Shown: positions 14,247-29,200 of the stretch, one piece after another | How the letters are laid out: every line of letters starts with the position of its first letter | Numbering within the stretch: position 1 is the stretch's first letter | Assembly: GCA_904501955.1 (NCBI GenBank) | Contig: CAJGCY010000006.1 | Coordinates: forward strand, 1 to 34,977 | Length of the DNA stretch: 34,977 nt | Direction: 5' to 3' | Origin: an uncultured Akkermansia sp. | Lineage (GTDB): Bacteria; Verrucomicrobiota; Verrucomicrobiia; Verrucomicrobiales; Akkermansiaceae | Notes under the pieces: model-generated | Seen by the model: only the letters and a program-made list of their open reading frames with translations | Databases searched by the model: none | Told to the model about the DNA's origin: nothing | Program-made: the position numbers and the translations under genes

Positions 14247-17200
14247 TTAACGGCGGCGGCGGCGGGCGGCGAGGGCGGCCAGAGCCAACAGGCTCAGGGT
14301 CGCAGTGGTCGGCTCGGGCACAATGCCATCGAGGTAGACCACACCGGCGCCGGAGTCATACACCAGCCAGGTATCCTCATCAATGTAGCTGCCGGAGATG
14401 TAGTTCTCAGCCTTGGTGTAGTAGATACCGCTATCCGCCACGGCCGTGAGGTTATCCAGCACGAAGTTCACGCTGTTCACATCACTGAAGAGCACGAGCT
14501 GCGTGGTGCGACCGGCACCGTCAATGGCGCTCTGACCGAGGTCAAGCGTGGTGGACAGGGTCAAACCGGACTCCAGCGTGAGCGAGCCACCCATCAGGCT
14601 GGTGTTGGCCATTGCCGTCTCGTACGTAGAGCCGGAAGCCATTGTCAAGCCACCCTTGGCATCCACCGCACCGGCAGCCTTGCTGTTCATGACATCGGAA
14701 GACGGGCTGTTGAAGTAGAAGGCATCGCGCACTTTCACGCCCTCAACATTCGCGCCGAAAGCATTCAGCGTGCCGGCCTTACCGATAGCCAAAAGAACAT
14801 CACCGTTCAAGCTGGCGGCGGCCTGCAGGTTCTGCAGGTTGTACTCGTAGCTTGTAGCGGCATCGCTCACGGAGAGTGTGGCACCGCTGGCCACGCTCAC
14901 GGAGCCCGTGGTCGTCACATAAGCGGCATCATTCTCAGCGCCGGCCTCAGCGCCGGCATTGCCACGGGAGCTCAGGCTCAGGCTCTCACCGTTGGTGATG
15001 GTGATGTCACCCTTCGTGCTCAGCACGGCATCATTACCGCTCACGGAGATGCTACCGCCGCTGTAGTTGCCGTTCTCCACGTTGATGGCGGCCTTATCGC
15101 CCTCCACCACAAAGTCACCGGTGTAGGCCGTCATCTGGCCTACCGTAGCCTTCGCGCCGGTACCCGTAGCGTCGGACACAGCCACCGTACCCGTACCGCT
15201 CAGCGTGCCGGTAGAGGCAGCCACACCGGCGCCGTTCACCAGCAAGGTACCGTTGTCATGCAGCGTGGTAGAGCTGTTGTCATAACCGCCGGTAGCCACG
15301 TTAAGGATACGCTCCGTGCTTTCCGTACCGGAGATGACCACATCACCCTGCACCGTCGTACCGGCAGTAGCCAGCGTGGTAGCCACACGAGCGTCCGTGG
15401 TGCCCGCCTCTACCGTCACGTGCAGGTCAGCCGTGCTGTCGATATTCACCTTACCGGCGCCCAAGCCCGTGGCGCTCTGCACCTCCACCACACCGCGGGT
15501 GGCATGCGTGCCACCGGAGAATGAGGAGTCACCGCTGAGCACCAGCGTGCCGCTGCCACAGTGCAGCAAGTTACCACCACCGCTGATGTCACCGCTCAGC
15601 GTGAACGGAGTCTGACCGCTCACGGAGGAAATCAAGGCAGCCGTCGTCTCATTCGTAGCGGCTTCCGTCGTCCAGCGCTCATCACCCGTACCGCTGATGG
15701 CAATATCATTGGTAATTTCCGTAATCTCACCGTCGTAGGTGCCGTCATAAGCCAGCATCAAGGTAGAGCCTGCCGCCTGCTCTACGTTCAGAGCAGCGGA
15801 GTCAGCACTGCCACCGATCTGAGCCCAGCCCTTCAGCACCAAGGAACCCTCGCTGATGATGGTCTTACCCGTGTAGGTGTTGGTCTGATCCAGAATCAAG
15901 GTACCCAAGCCCACCTTAACCAAGTTGGCATTACCACTGAGCACACCGGAGTAAGTAGCGGTGTTGTAACCACCGGCGGAGAAGCCCGCCACCGTAGCCG
16001 TATTCAGCTCCCACACGCTCTTCTCTACCAGCAGCATCTTGTTGCGGTCAATCTCCGTACCGGCCACGTAGGCGGTGCCATCGGCATACATACCATCGCA
16101 GGTGATGGACTGCAGGTTGTGGGTATCAATCTCCACATACTCCTTACCACCCACCGTGATGTAGAGCACACCATCAGCACCCTTGCTGTTGACACCCACG
16201 TAGTTGGAGAGCGCATCACCATGCGGGGCAGCCTCCACACCGATAATCATGTTAGAGTTCGCCACGTTGGTCGTACCGGCATTGTACACCTGCACACCAT
16301 TGCCCAAGTACAGCTTGGCATCGGGGGAGTCCCAAGCAATTGCACCGGTACCGACCACACCCGCCGTCACCGTGCTATTGCCCTGCACGGCGCTGCCGCT
16401 CGTGCCTGACATCAGGTACAGTGTGGCGGAGTCGTACATGTGCACACCACCGGAGAAGGTGCTCTCACTGCCGGACAGGTACTGCACGGCATTACCCTTC
16501 ACGGACAGCGAGTTGCTGCCGCTGATGGTGCCACTGTACACGCCGTACGCAAAACCGGAATCCGCGGAGAACTGGCTGTAGGCATCCGCCCCTTCCGTCA
16601 TCCAGTCAGAGCCCTTGCCATAGCTACCGGCGGAAGAGGTGGTGATAACCAGTCCTTTATTCAGCGCTACGCTACCGCTACCGGACAACGCACCGATGTT
16701 GGTGTCAGCCTCGCCAATATCAATAATATTCAGCTCACTACCGGAGCTCAACACAATGTTGGTCTTAGCCGCACGCATGCCATAGCCCGTACCCAAGGTA
16801 CCCTCCTTCACAAAGATGGTGCCATCCACCCCGGTATCGGTGTCATTGGCTGAGGTATCCGTCACGGTGGAGTTATACAGCACCAAATCGGCTTCACCCA
16901 CCTTGGTCAGGGTGTTGCCCTTCAAGATAAGCTCAGACTCATAGTTGGCATAATCAATGAAATAGATATTATCTTCTGCATTGACGGAAGCACTGTCACT
17001 GAGTGTCACCTTGGGCAAGGCGACCTTACCGGCGGGAGTCGTTTCCGCACCGACCAAGGCTTTATACAAAGCACCGTTTCCATCAGCGCCATGACCTGTC
17101 AAATCCAACCACACGCATAAGCCATCACCATTCGTAGGTTGACCTGTAATCTCAATAGTTGTTCCTGCTGTAGCGGTAAGAACTCGGCGCGAATCTTGCG

Positions 17201-20200
17201 TACCAATAGCATTACCGGCATAATCCGAATTGAACCAAAGAGTCGCCCCATCAGTCAGCGTGATATCACGCCCCAAATCAGTATTACCGACAAGCTCCAC
17301 CTTACCGAGACCGGAAATCGTCAAGACTCCGGAGGCGGTATCCGTAGCGAAACCGGACTGTGTAGACACCTTCACATGAGTACCATCCGCCAAGGTGAAG
17401 GTATCAAAGCCCTGCACAGCGATGGCGCTCAGGTCATACGTTTCGCCTGCGGAAACGAATGCCAAGGTGGAAGAGCCGTTGAGCGTTACACCGGAGTCGG
17501 ACTGCTTACCGCCATACAAACCGCCGGTAACATTAAAGCCTTGGGTCAGGTTCACGAGCACGTCACGGGTTACGGAAGAGTCACCCACACCGGCGGCATC
17601 CACACGCTCCGTTACAGTGCCGGAGAGGAGATTGATGGTAATACCACCCTCCACAGCGCCGTGGTAACCACCACCCACCAACTTGGTGATGGTAGCATCG
17701 CCTTCCACCGTAACGTTCACGTCACCATGCACCGTGCCATAATAGCTACCGCCGTACACACGCTTGTTTACAGCCTCCGTAGTCAGCCCCAGCGTACCAC
17801 CGGTAATGGTCAGATTGCTGCTCGCAACATCACCATTAAAGCCACCGGCAAAGACCTCCGCTATGGTACCACCATCCACATATACGTGGGTGCTGCCATC
17901 TTGGTTTGCTCCGTAAGAACCGCCAACCAAGGTCAGGATATTACCATTCTGCACGGTTACATAGCTATTAGCACTCTGGTCAGCATTCCAAGAGCCACCC
18001 ACTACCCAGGTCTTCTGATCTGCAAGAGCGGCATCTGCCGTGTTGATGTACAGGTGCGTATCGGCATTCTGGTTGTATGAGTCGGTCGGCTCCGTGGTGC
18101 TGGCAAAGTAGCGACCGCCCACCACGGTATCCACCGCAGAGTGGTCATAAATCCACACCTCATGGTCAGAATATGCAGAGCTGTTACCACCGGCCACTAC
18201 GGCTGCGCTAGCCCCGGCATCTAAGCTCACCACGAGCGCCTTGCCGGCATTTACTGCATCGGCATTGCTCTCGCTCACAATGTGCGTGTACAGGAAATCA
18301 GCATCCGTATTGAAGAACTTGTCCGTAGAGTCGCCGTAGCGCTTAGCCAAAGCGGGGGCTTTACCATCCTTACCCCAGCGGGCATCCCAAGAGGTCACGG
18401 CAATAGAGCCATCCACACCGCCACCTTCCAACACCTTACCGATGCTGATGGTAACCGTACCATCGGAAGAGCTCATCACCGTAGCAATACCGCTTGCCAA
18501 GCCGCTGTTCTCTCCATTGGCAAGGCTTACACCGTTGAGGTAGACGGACGCCTCAGTAATGCCGTCCATGCCGCTTATGGTGCCCCCATGTATCAACTGG
18601 TAGATGGAAGAGCCACCATCCGCGCTCAGGGCATATGCCAAGCCACCGAGCTCCACTGTCGTTCCGGTGCCTATAAGCACCGTACCGGCATTCTGCAGCG
18701 TATCAAGGAAGGTAATGTGCCCGTTAAGGGTGTAAGCGGCATCTGCAGCCACATTCACACCGGAGCCGATGGTCACGTCGTCCAGCGAGCCCTTACCACT
18801 CAGGTTCAGGTAGTTCAACTCAGCAGCACCGTTAATGATGCCGTTCGTCACTACACCCAAGGAATCCGCCACACCGGCAATGCCCGTGGCATCCATCGTC
18901 AAGCCACTGTAGGTACCCTGTGCGGTGTATACCTTGGCATTACCGCCTACCATCAGCAGCTGGCTGTCACCGGTCTGCAGGGTAGCTCCCGCCGCCACGC
19001 TCACCTCACCCTTCACAGCCAAATCCGCAGCAAGCATGGTGTCACCTGCCTGCAACTCCAAGCCACCCAAGGCGTTTGCCTCGCCGTTGTTCACCAGGTT
19101 CAGCGTTACATCCGCTGCACCTGCCTTGTGAATCACGTTACCGGCAGCCAGCATGGCACCGTCCGCCGTGGCGTTCAGCACATAGTCCGTCGTATCAGCC
19201 TCAAAGTACACATCACCGGGGTTCACCGTGCCCTGAATGGTCACAACAGCATTCTCCCCGATGCCCTCACCCGTCAGGTCTGCGAAGATGGCATCATTGA
19301 AAGCCGTTGCCTGGTCATAATCGCCACCGGACCAGTTCTTATGGGTATTATCAGTAGCCCAAATGCCGTCACCATCACCGTCCGTACCGCCATCCCAGAT
19401 GTTGCCCAGCATGGTGCGAATGGCAATCACATTGCTATCTGCATCATACACCAGCTTATACTGATTGTCCGCAATGGGGAGCGTTTCCGTACCGTTCACC
19501 ACGCTGAGGTTCAGGTTCAGCAGCTTGGCAATATCAGCCAGCGAGTTGGAGGCATCTGCCGTGAAGAGGTTGTAGGTCTTCATGGTCTGCAGCTCGCCAC
19601 TCGTAAAGCTGAGCGTGAGGTCCAAGGTGTTTGTCTTTTGATTGATCAACGCGCCGAGCTTCAGAGCAGCGTCCTTAGCGGATACGGCATCCATCGCCAT
19701 CAGATTATTAATCTGCAGCGCACCGCCACCCAGTGTCAACGCGCCAATCGTGAAGGGAGTCTCCACCGCGGAGCGATCCACGATGAGCACACCGTTCGGA
19801 TTCAAAACCAAATTGGCGGAAGCCAAGGCTTGGGTGTTATCCAAGCTCAGCTGAGTATGATTTTGCACGGTCATGGTGCCGGTGAAGGCATTGGCTGCGC
19901 CCAGTGATACGCGACCGCTACCGGTCAGCAACACGTCACCATTACCATTCAAATTGCCGTTCAGCGTCAGGATATCGGCCTGCTCCGCCTGTATATCCTC
20001 CGGAACATTGCCTGCCTCAATCGTCAGATACGTACCCTCTGCCACGGTCATGTTGGCGGAAATGGTGTTGTTGCCGGTATAGTGAATCTGGCTATGGGCG
20101 GTATAGTTCATGCCGGAAGCATGCGTACCGCTGATGACTGCGCCATCCAAGTAGACAGCGTTCCCGGCAAGGGTCTGGGTGGTACCCTGCAAATACAACG

Positions 20201-23200
20201 GGCCACCGATGTACCATGCCCCCTTACCGTTTGCCATGATGTTGTCAGAGGACACATAAAGACCACCACCACCGCGCACGGTCAAATTACCATGGATGGC
20301 GCCCGAAGCATTGTTCAGCTTAGCCCAGTACTCACCTGCACCGAAGGTGATATTGTTCACCGTTTCGAGTTTATTGACCGTCAGCTCACGGTAGGAGTCA
20401 TTGAAGACGATGCTGCCGTATGTACCGTCTGCCAGCTGTTCGCCCTTTACCGAAGCAAAGGTTACCTTGGCAATGGTCGCAAAATCTACGGTAGCAGTAG
20501 CGCTCGTTGTTACCAAATTGTACCCGGAATAGGTACCGGCAAACTGCGTAAGACCGAGGCGTCCCCCCAACTGAATAGTCCCAATTCTGGAGGTTTCCTG
20601 CTGACCGGTAGACGTTTCATCCGTCAATGCAGCGTAGCTACCCTCGGTAATCGTGAGCGTATCCGTATCCAGCTGGCGGAAGATAATGCCATTGCTGCTC
20701 TGCGTATCCACCACAATCTCATCCGCCGTTACCGTGCCGGTGATGTGGGCAGCGCCGTTGCCGGTGAAGCTGACCTTACCACCCTCAGCCGTAGCTGTAA
20801 TGTTGCCGGCAGACTCTACCACGTAATCGCGGTAGTGAGTATCAGATTCCGCGCCGGCATTCACGTTGATGGTGACATTCGCACCGGTGATGCTGCCGGA
20901 CTCGCCAATCGTAAGGCTACCGGCACCGCCCGCAGTCCTCGTACCGGAGGAGATGCTTACATCACCCGCGCTAAGCAGCGCACCGTTTACCTCCAAGTTC
21001 TGAGCATTCAGCTCCACCTTGCCACCGGCGCTCACCGCGTTATCGAAGCTCAGGGCACCCTCCACATTTGCGGTGATGGTACCACCTACCTGCAGCATGC
21101 CGGCAAAGCTCAGGCTGCCCCCCTTAGTTGCGCTGAGAGTCACATTGCCCTGCGCCACCAGATCGTTGGCAAAGCTCACATCACCGCTCTCGGGGGTAAT
21201 GTACATATTGCCCAGCGTTGCCAGACGTGAGCCGGTGAAGCTGTAGCCACCCGCCGTGACGAACATATTGCTCATCACCATATCCTGAGCAGCATTCACA
21301 GTCTTGCTGCCCCCCTCCGGCGTTGCGCCGAAGTAGGCGTTGGACAGCGCGAGGAAGGCAGAGCTGCCATCTGTACCGGCAGCGGTGCTCCAGTTAGCGG
21401 AGCTCTTATCCCATGCGGAGGATGCGGCACCCTCTACCAAGCCATCCCAGTACAGGCGAGATGCCTCATTATTCTCAGCAGTCAAGAGTTCTACCACACC
21501 GGCAGTGCCCATGTTCACCGCGGCGCTGTTCACAGCAATACCGCTGTACAGCAGGGTGACATTATCGGAGTTCCAGCCCTCCAGCGCGCCCTTGAAGCCC
21601 TCCGCAGCACCCTCCACGGCGCTATTCTCAATCAGCACCTTCGTACCGGCGGAAAGGCCGTGCAAGTCGAAGGTCAGGTTGCTGACCGTCAGCTTGCCAC
21701 CGGTGGCAACAGCCATTTGGCGCTGCTGCTTGGTGGATTCATAGGTGATGTAGCCGCTCAGCGTGCTGTTGCCCGCAAAGGCAACCTTCTGCAGAGAGGC
21801 GTAGCCCGTGGCAGCACCGGCGTGCAGCGCTACATCCGTGAGCATGGCGTAATTCACACCATCCGCACTCTTGATGACGTTGTTCGCCTGCGCCGTGGCA
21901 CCCGTGTAATCCGTTACCGTGCCGCTGCTCAGCAGCTCCACATTCTCCAGCGAGCCACCGGCTGTGGTAAGGGTGTTGGAACCCACCGCCAGACTTACAG
22001 TCTTAGCTACATCCTCCGCACCGGCAACACCCAGCACCAGCTTACCGCCGCTTACCGTTGCTCCGGTGATGGTGCCGTTAATCGCATCCGTAATGAGCAG
22101 CGTACCCTCACCCGTCTTGCTGAAGGCGCCACTACCGTAGCTCACGCCGCCATAGCTCTGGGTGGAGACCGTCTCCAGCGTGCTCAGCGTCAGCGTAGCC
22201 CCGTCTGCTACATCCAGCTGCAAGGGAGCGGAGCTACCAATCACCACCGCACTGTCAAAGCGGGCATTCTGCTGTGCGCTCAGGCTCTGGTTCACCAGCA
22301 CCTTGCCACCGCTGAACACATAGTCCGTGCCGGTGATGGTCACACTCTTGGCATGCACGCCGCCATCCGCCACCGTCACGCTCTTGTCCAGCGCGGCACT
22401 GGTCTCATCCGTGTCCGTAAAGGTGACGCGGGAGTTGGTCTCGAAGGTGACGGTCGCTGTTGCGTCCGCAAACTCGCGCCAGTTGGCATCCGCCCCGGTA
22501 TTCCATACGCCATCCTCACCCGTGGCATCCCAGTAGCGAGTCAGCATGTAGAGCATCACCTTACCGTCCGCAATGCTGTAGCCATCCCAATCCCCCTGCT
22601 GCAGCGCACTGCCATCCAGCAAGAAGTTCTCCAGCCCCAGCGTATCCCAGCCCTTTATCGTACCGGTCAAGCCCTCCACACCGGTGTTATTCACCAGCGT
22701 CCAAGTCTTGCTCACGCCGGCAACCTCTTGCATCAGCGCATTGCTGAGCACAAATTGCGTATCCGCAGCGTTCAGAATCTCTACCGTACCGGCGTTCTTG
22801 ATAGCCTGCCCGAGCGTAATCTCACCCGCACCATCGAAGCTGAGGGTAGCATTCTCAGCCACGACTATACCACCGTAGCTATTCACATACAGGGTGGCAT
22901 CACTCACAATGGAAGCGGAAGCTCCGCTCTGCACCGTCAGGGCATTAAGCACCAAGTCCTGAACATCGAACACAACCTTACCCCCCTGATTATCAGCCGT
23001 ACCCAGCACATTAATCCACGAAGAAGTATTGTTGAACGTAAGGCTCCCGCTTTCCGGCGCCAAGGTCAGGGTCGTACCGGCTGCCGCGCCTACATAGAAG
23101 CCATGCGCACTTATCAAGTCATTGGCAATCTTGCTCTCTGTTGCGCCATTGGCATTACCGCCCAAAACGGTAGCATTGTTTTCCAAATTCACGGTCACCA

Positions 23201-26200
23201 GATTCGTACCGGTCACGTTCGTACCGCTTACCTCCAGCACACCGCCACCTTGGATATTGATGACACCGGCATTATCCTTACCCGCTGCATGCAAGCCGTT
23301 GTTAAAGGCAATCTTACCGCCGTCAGCCACTGTAATGGTGGCGGTATTGGAATACAGTGAGTATGACGAAATGCCGCACTCCAGCTCCAGCACGCCTCGT
23401 ACGTTGACAGCGTTATTCGCGTTCCAGTGCCCAAGGCCGAAGGAGGCTTCCTGCTTGCTGGCATTCGTTACCGTACCGGTGATATGCAGTGTGGTGCCTT
23501 GCTCCACATTCACGGTAGTAGAATTTGCCCCATTGGCGGAAAGCACAAGGGAGTTCAGCGCATATACACCGCCGTCCTGCACCGTCAAGGTGCTGCCGGT
23601 CAGCTGCCATGAGCCGGCATCCGTCAGCGTAGCCCCCTCACCCAACTTAATAGTTACGGCATGACCGTTACCAATGGTATGAGCAGCGCTTTCCGTAATG
23701 GCTGCATTCGTGCCTGCAGTCAGTTCCAGAACAGAGTTGTTCGCCACTGCCAGCGTGCTGATGTTATGCGCACCGGCACCATCAATCTTCAAGGTACCGT
23801 TCGCATTCAGAGTAACAGCCCCCATATTGAGAGTAGCACCCTCCGTTGCACCGGTGGTCACAGTACCACTCACAGCGGTAGATACGGTCGTCAGCGTGGC
23901 ATTGTTGTCCACATACAGATGGCTTCCTCCGACTGCGGAGAGAGAGGCCAAGGTGGCGGAGTTCTCGAAGGTGACGTAATTGGTGTCACCGGCAATGCTC
24001 AGGCCACCATGGTAGCCGGTCATGTCACCGGCCAAGAACCACTCGCCACCGTCAATCACCGTCAGCATGGCATCCGCACTACCCGTCAGCGTTCCAGTCA
24101 AGCGGGTAGCATAGGAAGTGCGTTCATCATAGCCGGCATTGCCGAAGCGACGCAGGTAAGCGCCGTTATCGCCCACAGCAATGTTCCATCCCAAATTCTG
24201 CACAAGTTCACCGGTGCCTACAAGCGTGGCGCCATCCAGCAGCACACTACCGGCACGACCGATGGTGGAGGCCATATCCAGATTACCCGCTACCACAGCC
24301 AAGGTACCGGTAAAGCTATCAGACAAGGTAACAACCGTGCGCTGCCCTGTGCCTGTCCCCGTTACACCGCTGGCTCCGGCGGCGGAAATGGACAAGGTAC
24401 CCGCACCACTCAGCGCAGTCAAATCCACACGAGCTCCGCTCTCATCATAATTGCCCAGCGTATCGCTGAGGCTCAGCGTGCCTTCTTCAATGTTTATTTT
24501 GGCTGCCACAGCATCTTCCATGCTCATGCTCAGCGTACCGGTGTCAACCTTGCTCAGGCTACCGCTCTCCTCCAGCACGATGGTACCGGCGTCAAAGCTG
24601 TAGGTCTCCCCCTCCGCAACAGAGAAACTGTATTCATCGCACACCGTCATCCCGGCTACAGTAGTGTTTGCAGCCAGCTGAATAGTGGAGGATACAGCCG
24701 TATCCCCTATCGTGCCGAGCAAGACGGAATCGGTAGCTTCCACAACCACGGACTCACCACCCATCACCCAGTTATCATTGCCACCCCAAGTGATATCATC
24801 ATCTGCAGCGCTACTCCATACGATGTCATTGTACACAGAGCGAAGCACGCCATCCTCGTAGGCAATGGAATACTGACGATCGGTATAGCCCAAGAGAGAT
24901 TTCCAATTCAAGGATGCACCTTCCGTCACGGTGCCAATCTGATAGTCGGTACCGATAACAAAATCAGACAACTCCAATGAGCTTACGCCGGTCAAATTAA
25001 GCGTACCGGCATTATTCCCGGCCAAAGCGGCAATACTGACAACGCCATTCAAAGTAAGTGTACCGTCGGAATTAATACTGAGCGTTCCCAACTGGTTATA
25101 GGTGCCGCTACCGGTAATGCTTACATTGCCACCGATAGTCAGTAAGCGGCTATCGCTCACAACGGTCCCCGCAGCGATGGCAATCTCACCGGCGGTCATC
25201 GTCTGGGTAATGGCACCGATGTTCAGAGTAAGTGTATCCTTTACATCCAATTTTTTACCGGAAGCAATTGCCAAGCCCCCATTCATGTTATACTCACCGG
25301 CACCCAATAGCTCCAAATTGGCATTCAGGGTAACCAACCCCGTGTTGGAAACAGTGGCATTCTTTTTAATGTCAAAGGTAGCAACGTTAGCCACGGTCAT
25401 GGCATTGGTGATGCCGAAAGTCATAGCATCCGTACCATTACCCATCACCAAACGGGAGCCATTACCATCCCCGCTATGACGTGCACCGAATGTCAAATCT
25501 TTTACTGTTACAGACTTAGCAAAGACAATGTAATCATAGTGATCAGCAAGAGACATGCTACCGGTAAACTGGCTCATATCACCCTCAAAATACCAGTCGC
25601 ACTCACCTGTAAAGGCGAGAGTGCCGGAACCGGATACCGAACCGGTTAAATGAACAGCATACGTATTTACCTGTCCGGCATTACCCTGGCCTTTCAGCCA
25701 AGAGTTGCCCTCGATAATCAAGTTATTACTGAACTGATTTGAGCCATCACTCGGCGTCTCTCGACCGAACAGCCCACCGTTATTAAGCTTTACAGTAGCG
25801 TTGCCCAAAGTACTGAGGCGATCCAGAGAACCGCCGAGCACCTCAAGTATACCCGTAAAACCGGAATCCAGCTTAATGGTACTGCGATTATTATTATCGT
25901 ACGCAGAACCACCGGTCAAGGTAACAGCCAAAGTGCCTGCACCCGTTATACCGGTGAAATCCTTGTTAAACGTCAAATTCGACAAAGTTTGACCTGCATT
26001 AGACGTACCACCGCCAATGGCAGTCGTAATTTTAAGTTTAGCGTTTTCGTTAATCGTGATTGCACCTCCGGTCCGGTCCAAGGTTTTCACCGTCACGGTT
26101 GCGTCCACCTCAACATTACCTGTTGCTACCGTCAAGTTATCAAAACTGGCATCACTGTGGAAGATAACCCAATCCGCAGATTCGCCTCCGGTCACAAGTT

Positions 26201-29200
26201 TGATGCTACCGGTAAAGCCACTCATATCCCCCTTAAAGTGCCAGTCACACAACCCCTTGATAGACAACACACCGTCACCGGAAATATCACCTGTCAAATT
26301 GACATAATAATCTCCGTTATCCTTACCGCTACCACCTTGACCACCCAACCAAGAATTACCTTTTATAATAATATCATTGGCAAAATCATGCGTACCACCA
26401 CCGGCAGTTTCACGACCAAATAAGCCACCGTTATTCAGTTTAATGGCAGACGTGCCGCCCAAAAGGCTATTGCGATCCAAAGCACCGGCACACACCTCCA
26501 GTGTTCCGGTAAAGGAATCAGAGAGAGACACAAGGCTACGGCCATTATTATCTTCTGCACCAAAGAGTTTAACAGCTAGCGTCCCGGAGCCACTAACAGC
26601 AGTCAAATCATGCGCAGTTTGTGCAGAACTATTACCAGCCGAATAACCACCTAAATCATCACTGATAGCAAGTGTACCTTCCGCTATATTCATCTTGGCT
26701 GCTGTAGCGTCCGCCAAGCTCATGTTCAGCGTACCATCCCCGGTTTTGCTCAGCACAGAACCATTCTCTAATGCGAAAGTGGACGCAGTCAAGGTAGCAC
26801 TTTCGCCTGCTGCAACAGACAAGCTGTGATTACGAGCTACTGTCAGAGTATCCACCGTAACGTCTCCGGACAAGGTCACCGTATCGCTGTACTGCGTATC
26901 GGCACTCAATAAGACGTTGGATGTTGCCAACGGAACCATATGCGAGGAACCACCGCTCAGTTGCCAGTTAGAGGCTTCACCCCATGCGCTTTCGTCATCT
27001 GCCGTGGTATCCACCCACTGCAATACCGACACGCCACCCAAGAGCAACATACCGGCTGCTGCATCATAACTCACGGTGCGGTCAGTCATCCCCAAAAGCT
27101 CATTCCAAGCAATCGTATCGCCCCCCGTCACGTTGCCGATGGCGTAACTCTCTGTACCATCATAGGATTCCTTATCGCTGAAGCCTTTCAAGGTCAGAGA
27201 ATTCAAAGCATCGAAAGTAATGGTACCATTGTTGGTCAATGAACTCAGAGTAACATCACCGGAAAGAGTCAACACGCCATTCTCCGTTATTGCCAAGCTC
27301 CCCAGCTGGTTGTATGTACCTGCCCCGGTGATATTGTAAGCGCCATCAATGGTCAGCGCACGGTTATCATTCACCGTAGCGCCGGAGGCGATATCGATGG
27401 TGCCACACGTTGCGGTGTAGGCTGCTGACCCGGTAATGTTAGCCACAACCTTACCGTCAACGGCAAGCTTAGAGTTTGCCGTTGCGAACTCTACATTGGC
27501 AGTATTGTAAATACCGGAGCTACCTGCATTATAGGAAGTTACATTAAATGTTGTATTATCAGCAATGGAAACACCACAGGTATGAGTGAAGGTAGAGCCA
27601 TTCATCAGCTTAATGGCACTTTCGTGATATGACACCGTCTGCTTATCAGCCACTGTCATCGTCACGCCGGAGGTATTATCATAACCGACGACAACAGAAG
27701 CCTTTTCACAATCGGAATGTTTATACGCATTATTCCAATCAAGAGATTTCAGATTCTCCATATCGGAGCTGATGTAAAGACGCTGCGTTTGATTACCCAA
27801 CACAATGCTACCTGTAAACTTACTGTAATCGCTACCGGCAAGCACCCACTCACCCATACCAATGAACGTAAGTGTGCCATTACCGCTCAAAGTCCCGGTA
27901 TGTGTAGCACTCCAGCCATCCTGCACAGAACCACTACCACCGAATAAGTCTATATAACCTCCGGATGCACCAACCTCTAAATTCAAGGAGAAAACTTGGC
28001 GATTATTAAAACTCTCACTTTGCGAGGAAATCAGCAACCCGCCACCATCAAGACGAATACCGGTTGCGCCACCCAAATTACTGGGGCTACCATATGTAGA
28101 ACCGGTAGTAGTTGCGTTTGTGGTAGCCACGTGTAACTTACCGGTGCGCACCTCTACCACGCCTTTAAAATCACTACCCAAAGTAATATGAGAAACATTC
28201 GTGCCAGTACCACTACCGGGAGATTTCTGATCTCCAGAGGCTGCAATTGAAAGAACGCCGTTGACGCCAGCCTTAAGCCCCTGCAAATCGACACTTTGAG
28301 TATCTTTGTAACCCACCTGAGCCAATGTATCCGTAACCTTGAGCGTTCCCTCGTTGATATACATCATAGAAGCGGCAGCATCGGATAAGCTCATTTCCAA
28401 AGTTCCAGCACCCACCTTCGTGAGCGAAGCACCCTCAGCATAAGTCAGCTTAGTAGCATCATCATTCAGATTGAAGGCATAGACACCATCTTTCGCCACG
28501 TTCAGACTATATGCACCATTGACAGCAACGGTAGCAGAAGACAAATCCACATCAGAATCCACTACAATGGTCTTATAAGCAGCATCCGCGCCGAGCACAT
28601 AGGTATCCGCAGCGGTGGGGTTACCCCATACGCTATCTACCATCCAAGAGAAGTTACCATTCCAGCTTTGATTTGCTGCAGAGGGAGCCCAGTTGAGCGT
28701 AGGATTCGTAATGGCCACGACTGACACCGTACCATCATTATATACGGCATTGAAACCGGAAGCAGCGCTATTGCCCAACAGACTGTTCCAGTTAAGAGAC
28801 CCGGGATTGGCAACATTGCCGAAAGCCTCAGCTACATTCAGAGTAAAGTCTTCGCCAACCGTATATGAACCAAGCGCACCGGTCATATTGGTGAAATCCA
28901 AGACACCCTGATTGGAAAGAGAGCCAAGCGTCAAATTACCACCGCCCGAGAAGCTGACTGTAGCTCCACCACCAACAGAAAGAGAATTCACCGTCAGACC
29001 GGCTCCGGAAGCTATATTATAAGAGGAGTCAGCCGTAGAAGTAGCACCGGTGATGGTAGTTGTACCGGACAAAACATTAACATCGCCACTATTGGTAAGA
29101 GATGCCACCGTGGTGGTGCCACTCATATACGCCTCACTACCAGCCTGAATATCGAGAGCACCATTCAGCGTAGCACCATCAAAACGGGAAGAAGCAGCCT

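Noticed and set aside
13809..25000. Very long plus-strand open frames opposite the giant gene (for example 13809-15524, 18282-19907, 21660-23360, 23661-24980)
   Set aside because: They mirror a repetitive, codon-biased gene on the other strand. Their translations are rich in His, Arg and Gln, without domains or signal peptides, and they end at no sensible boundaries.
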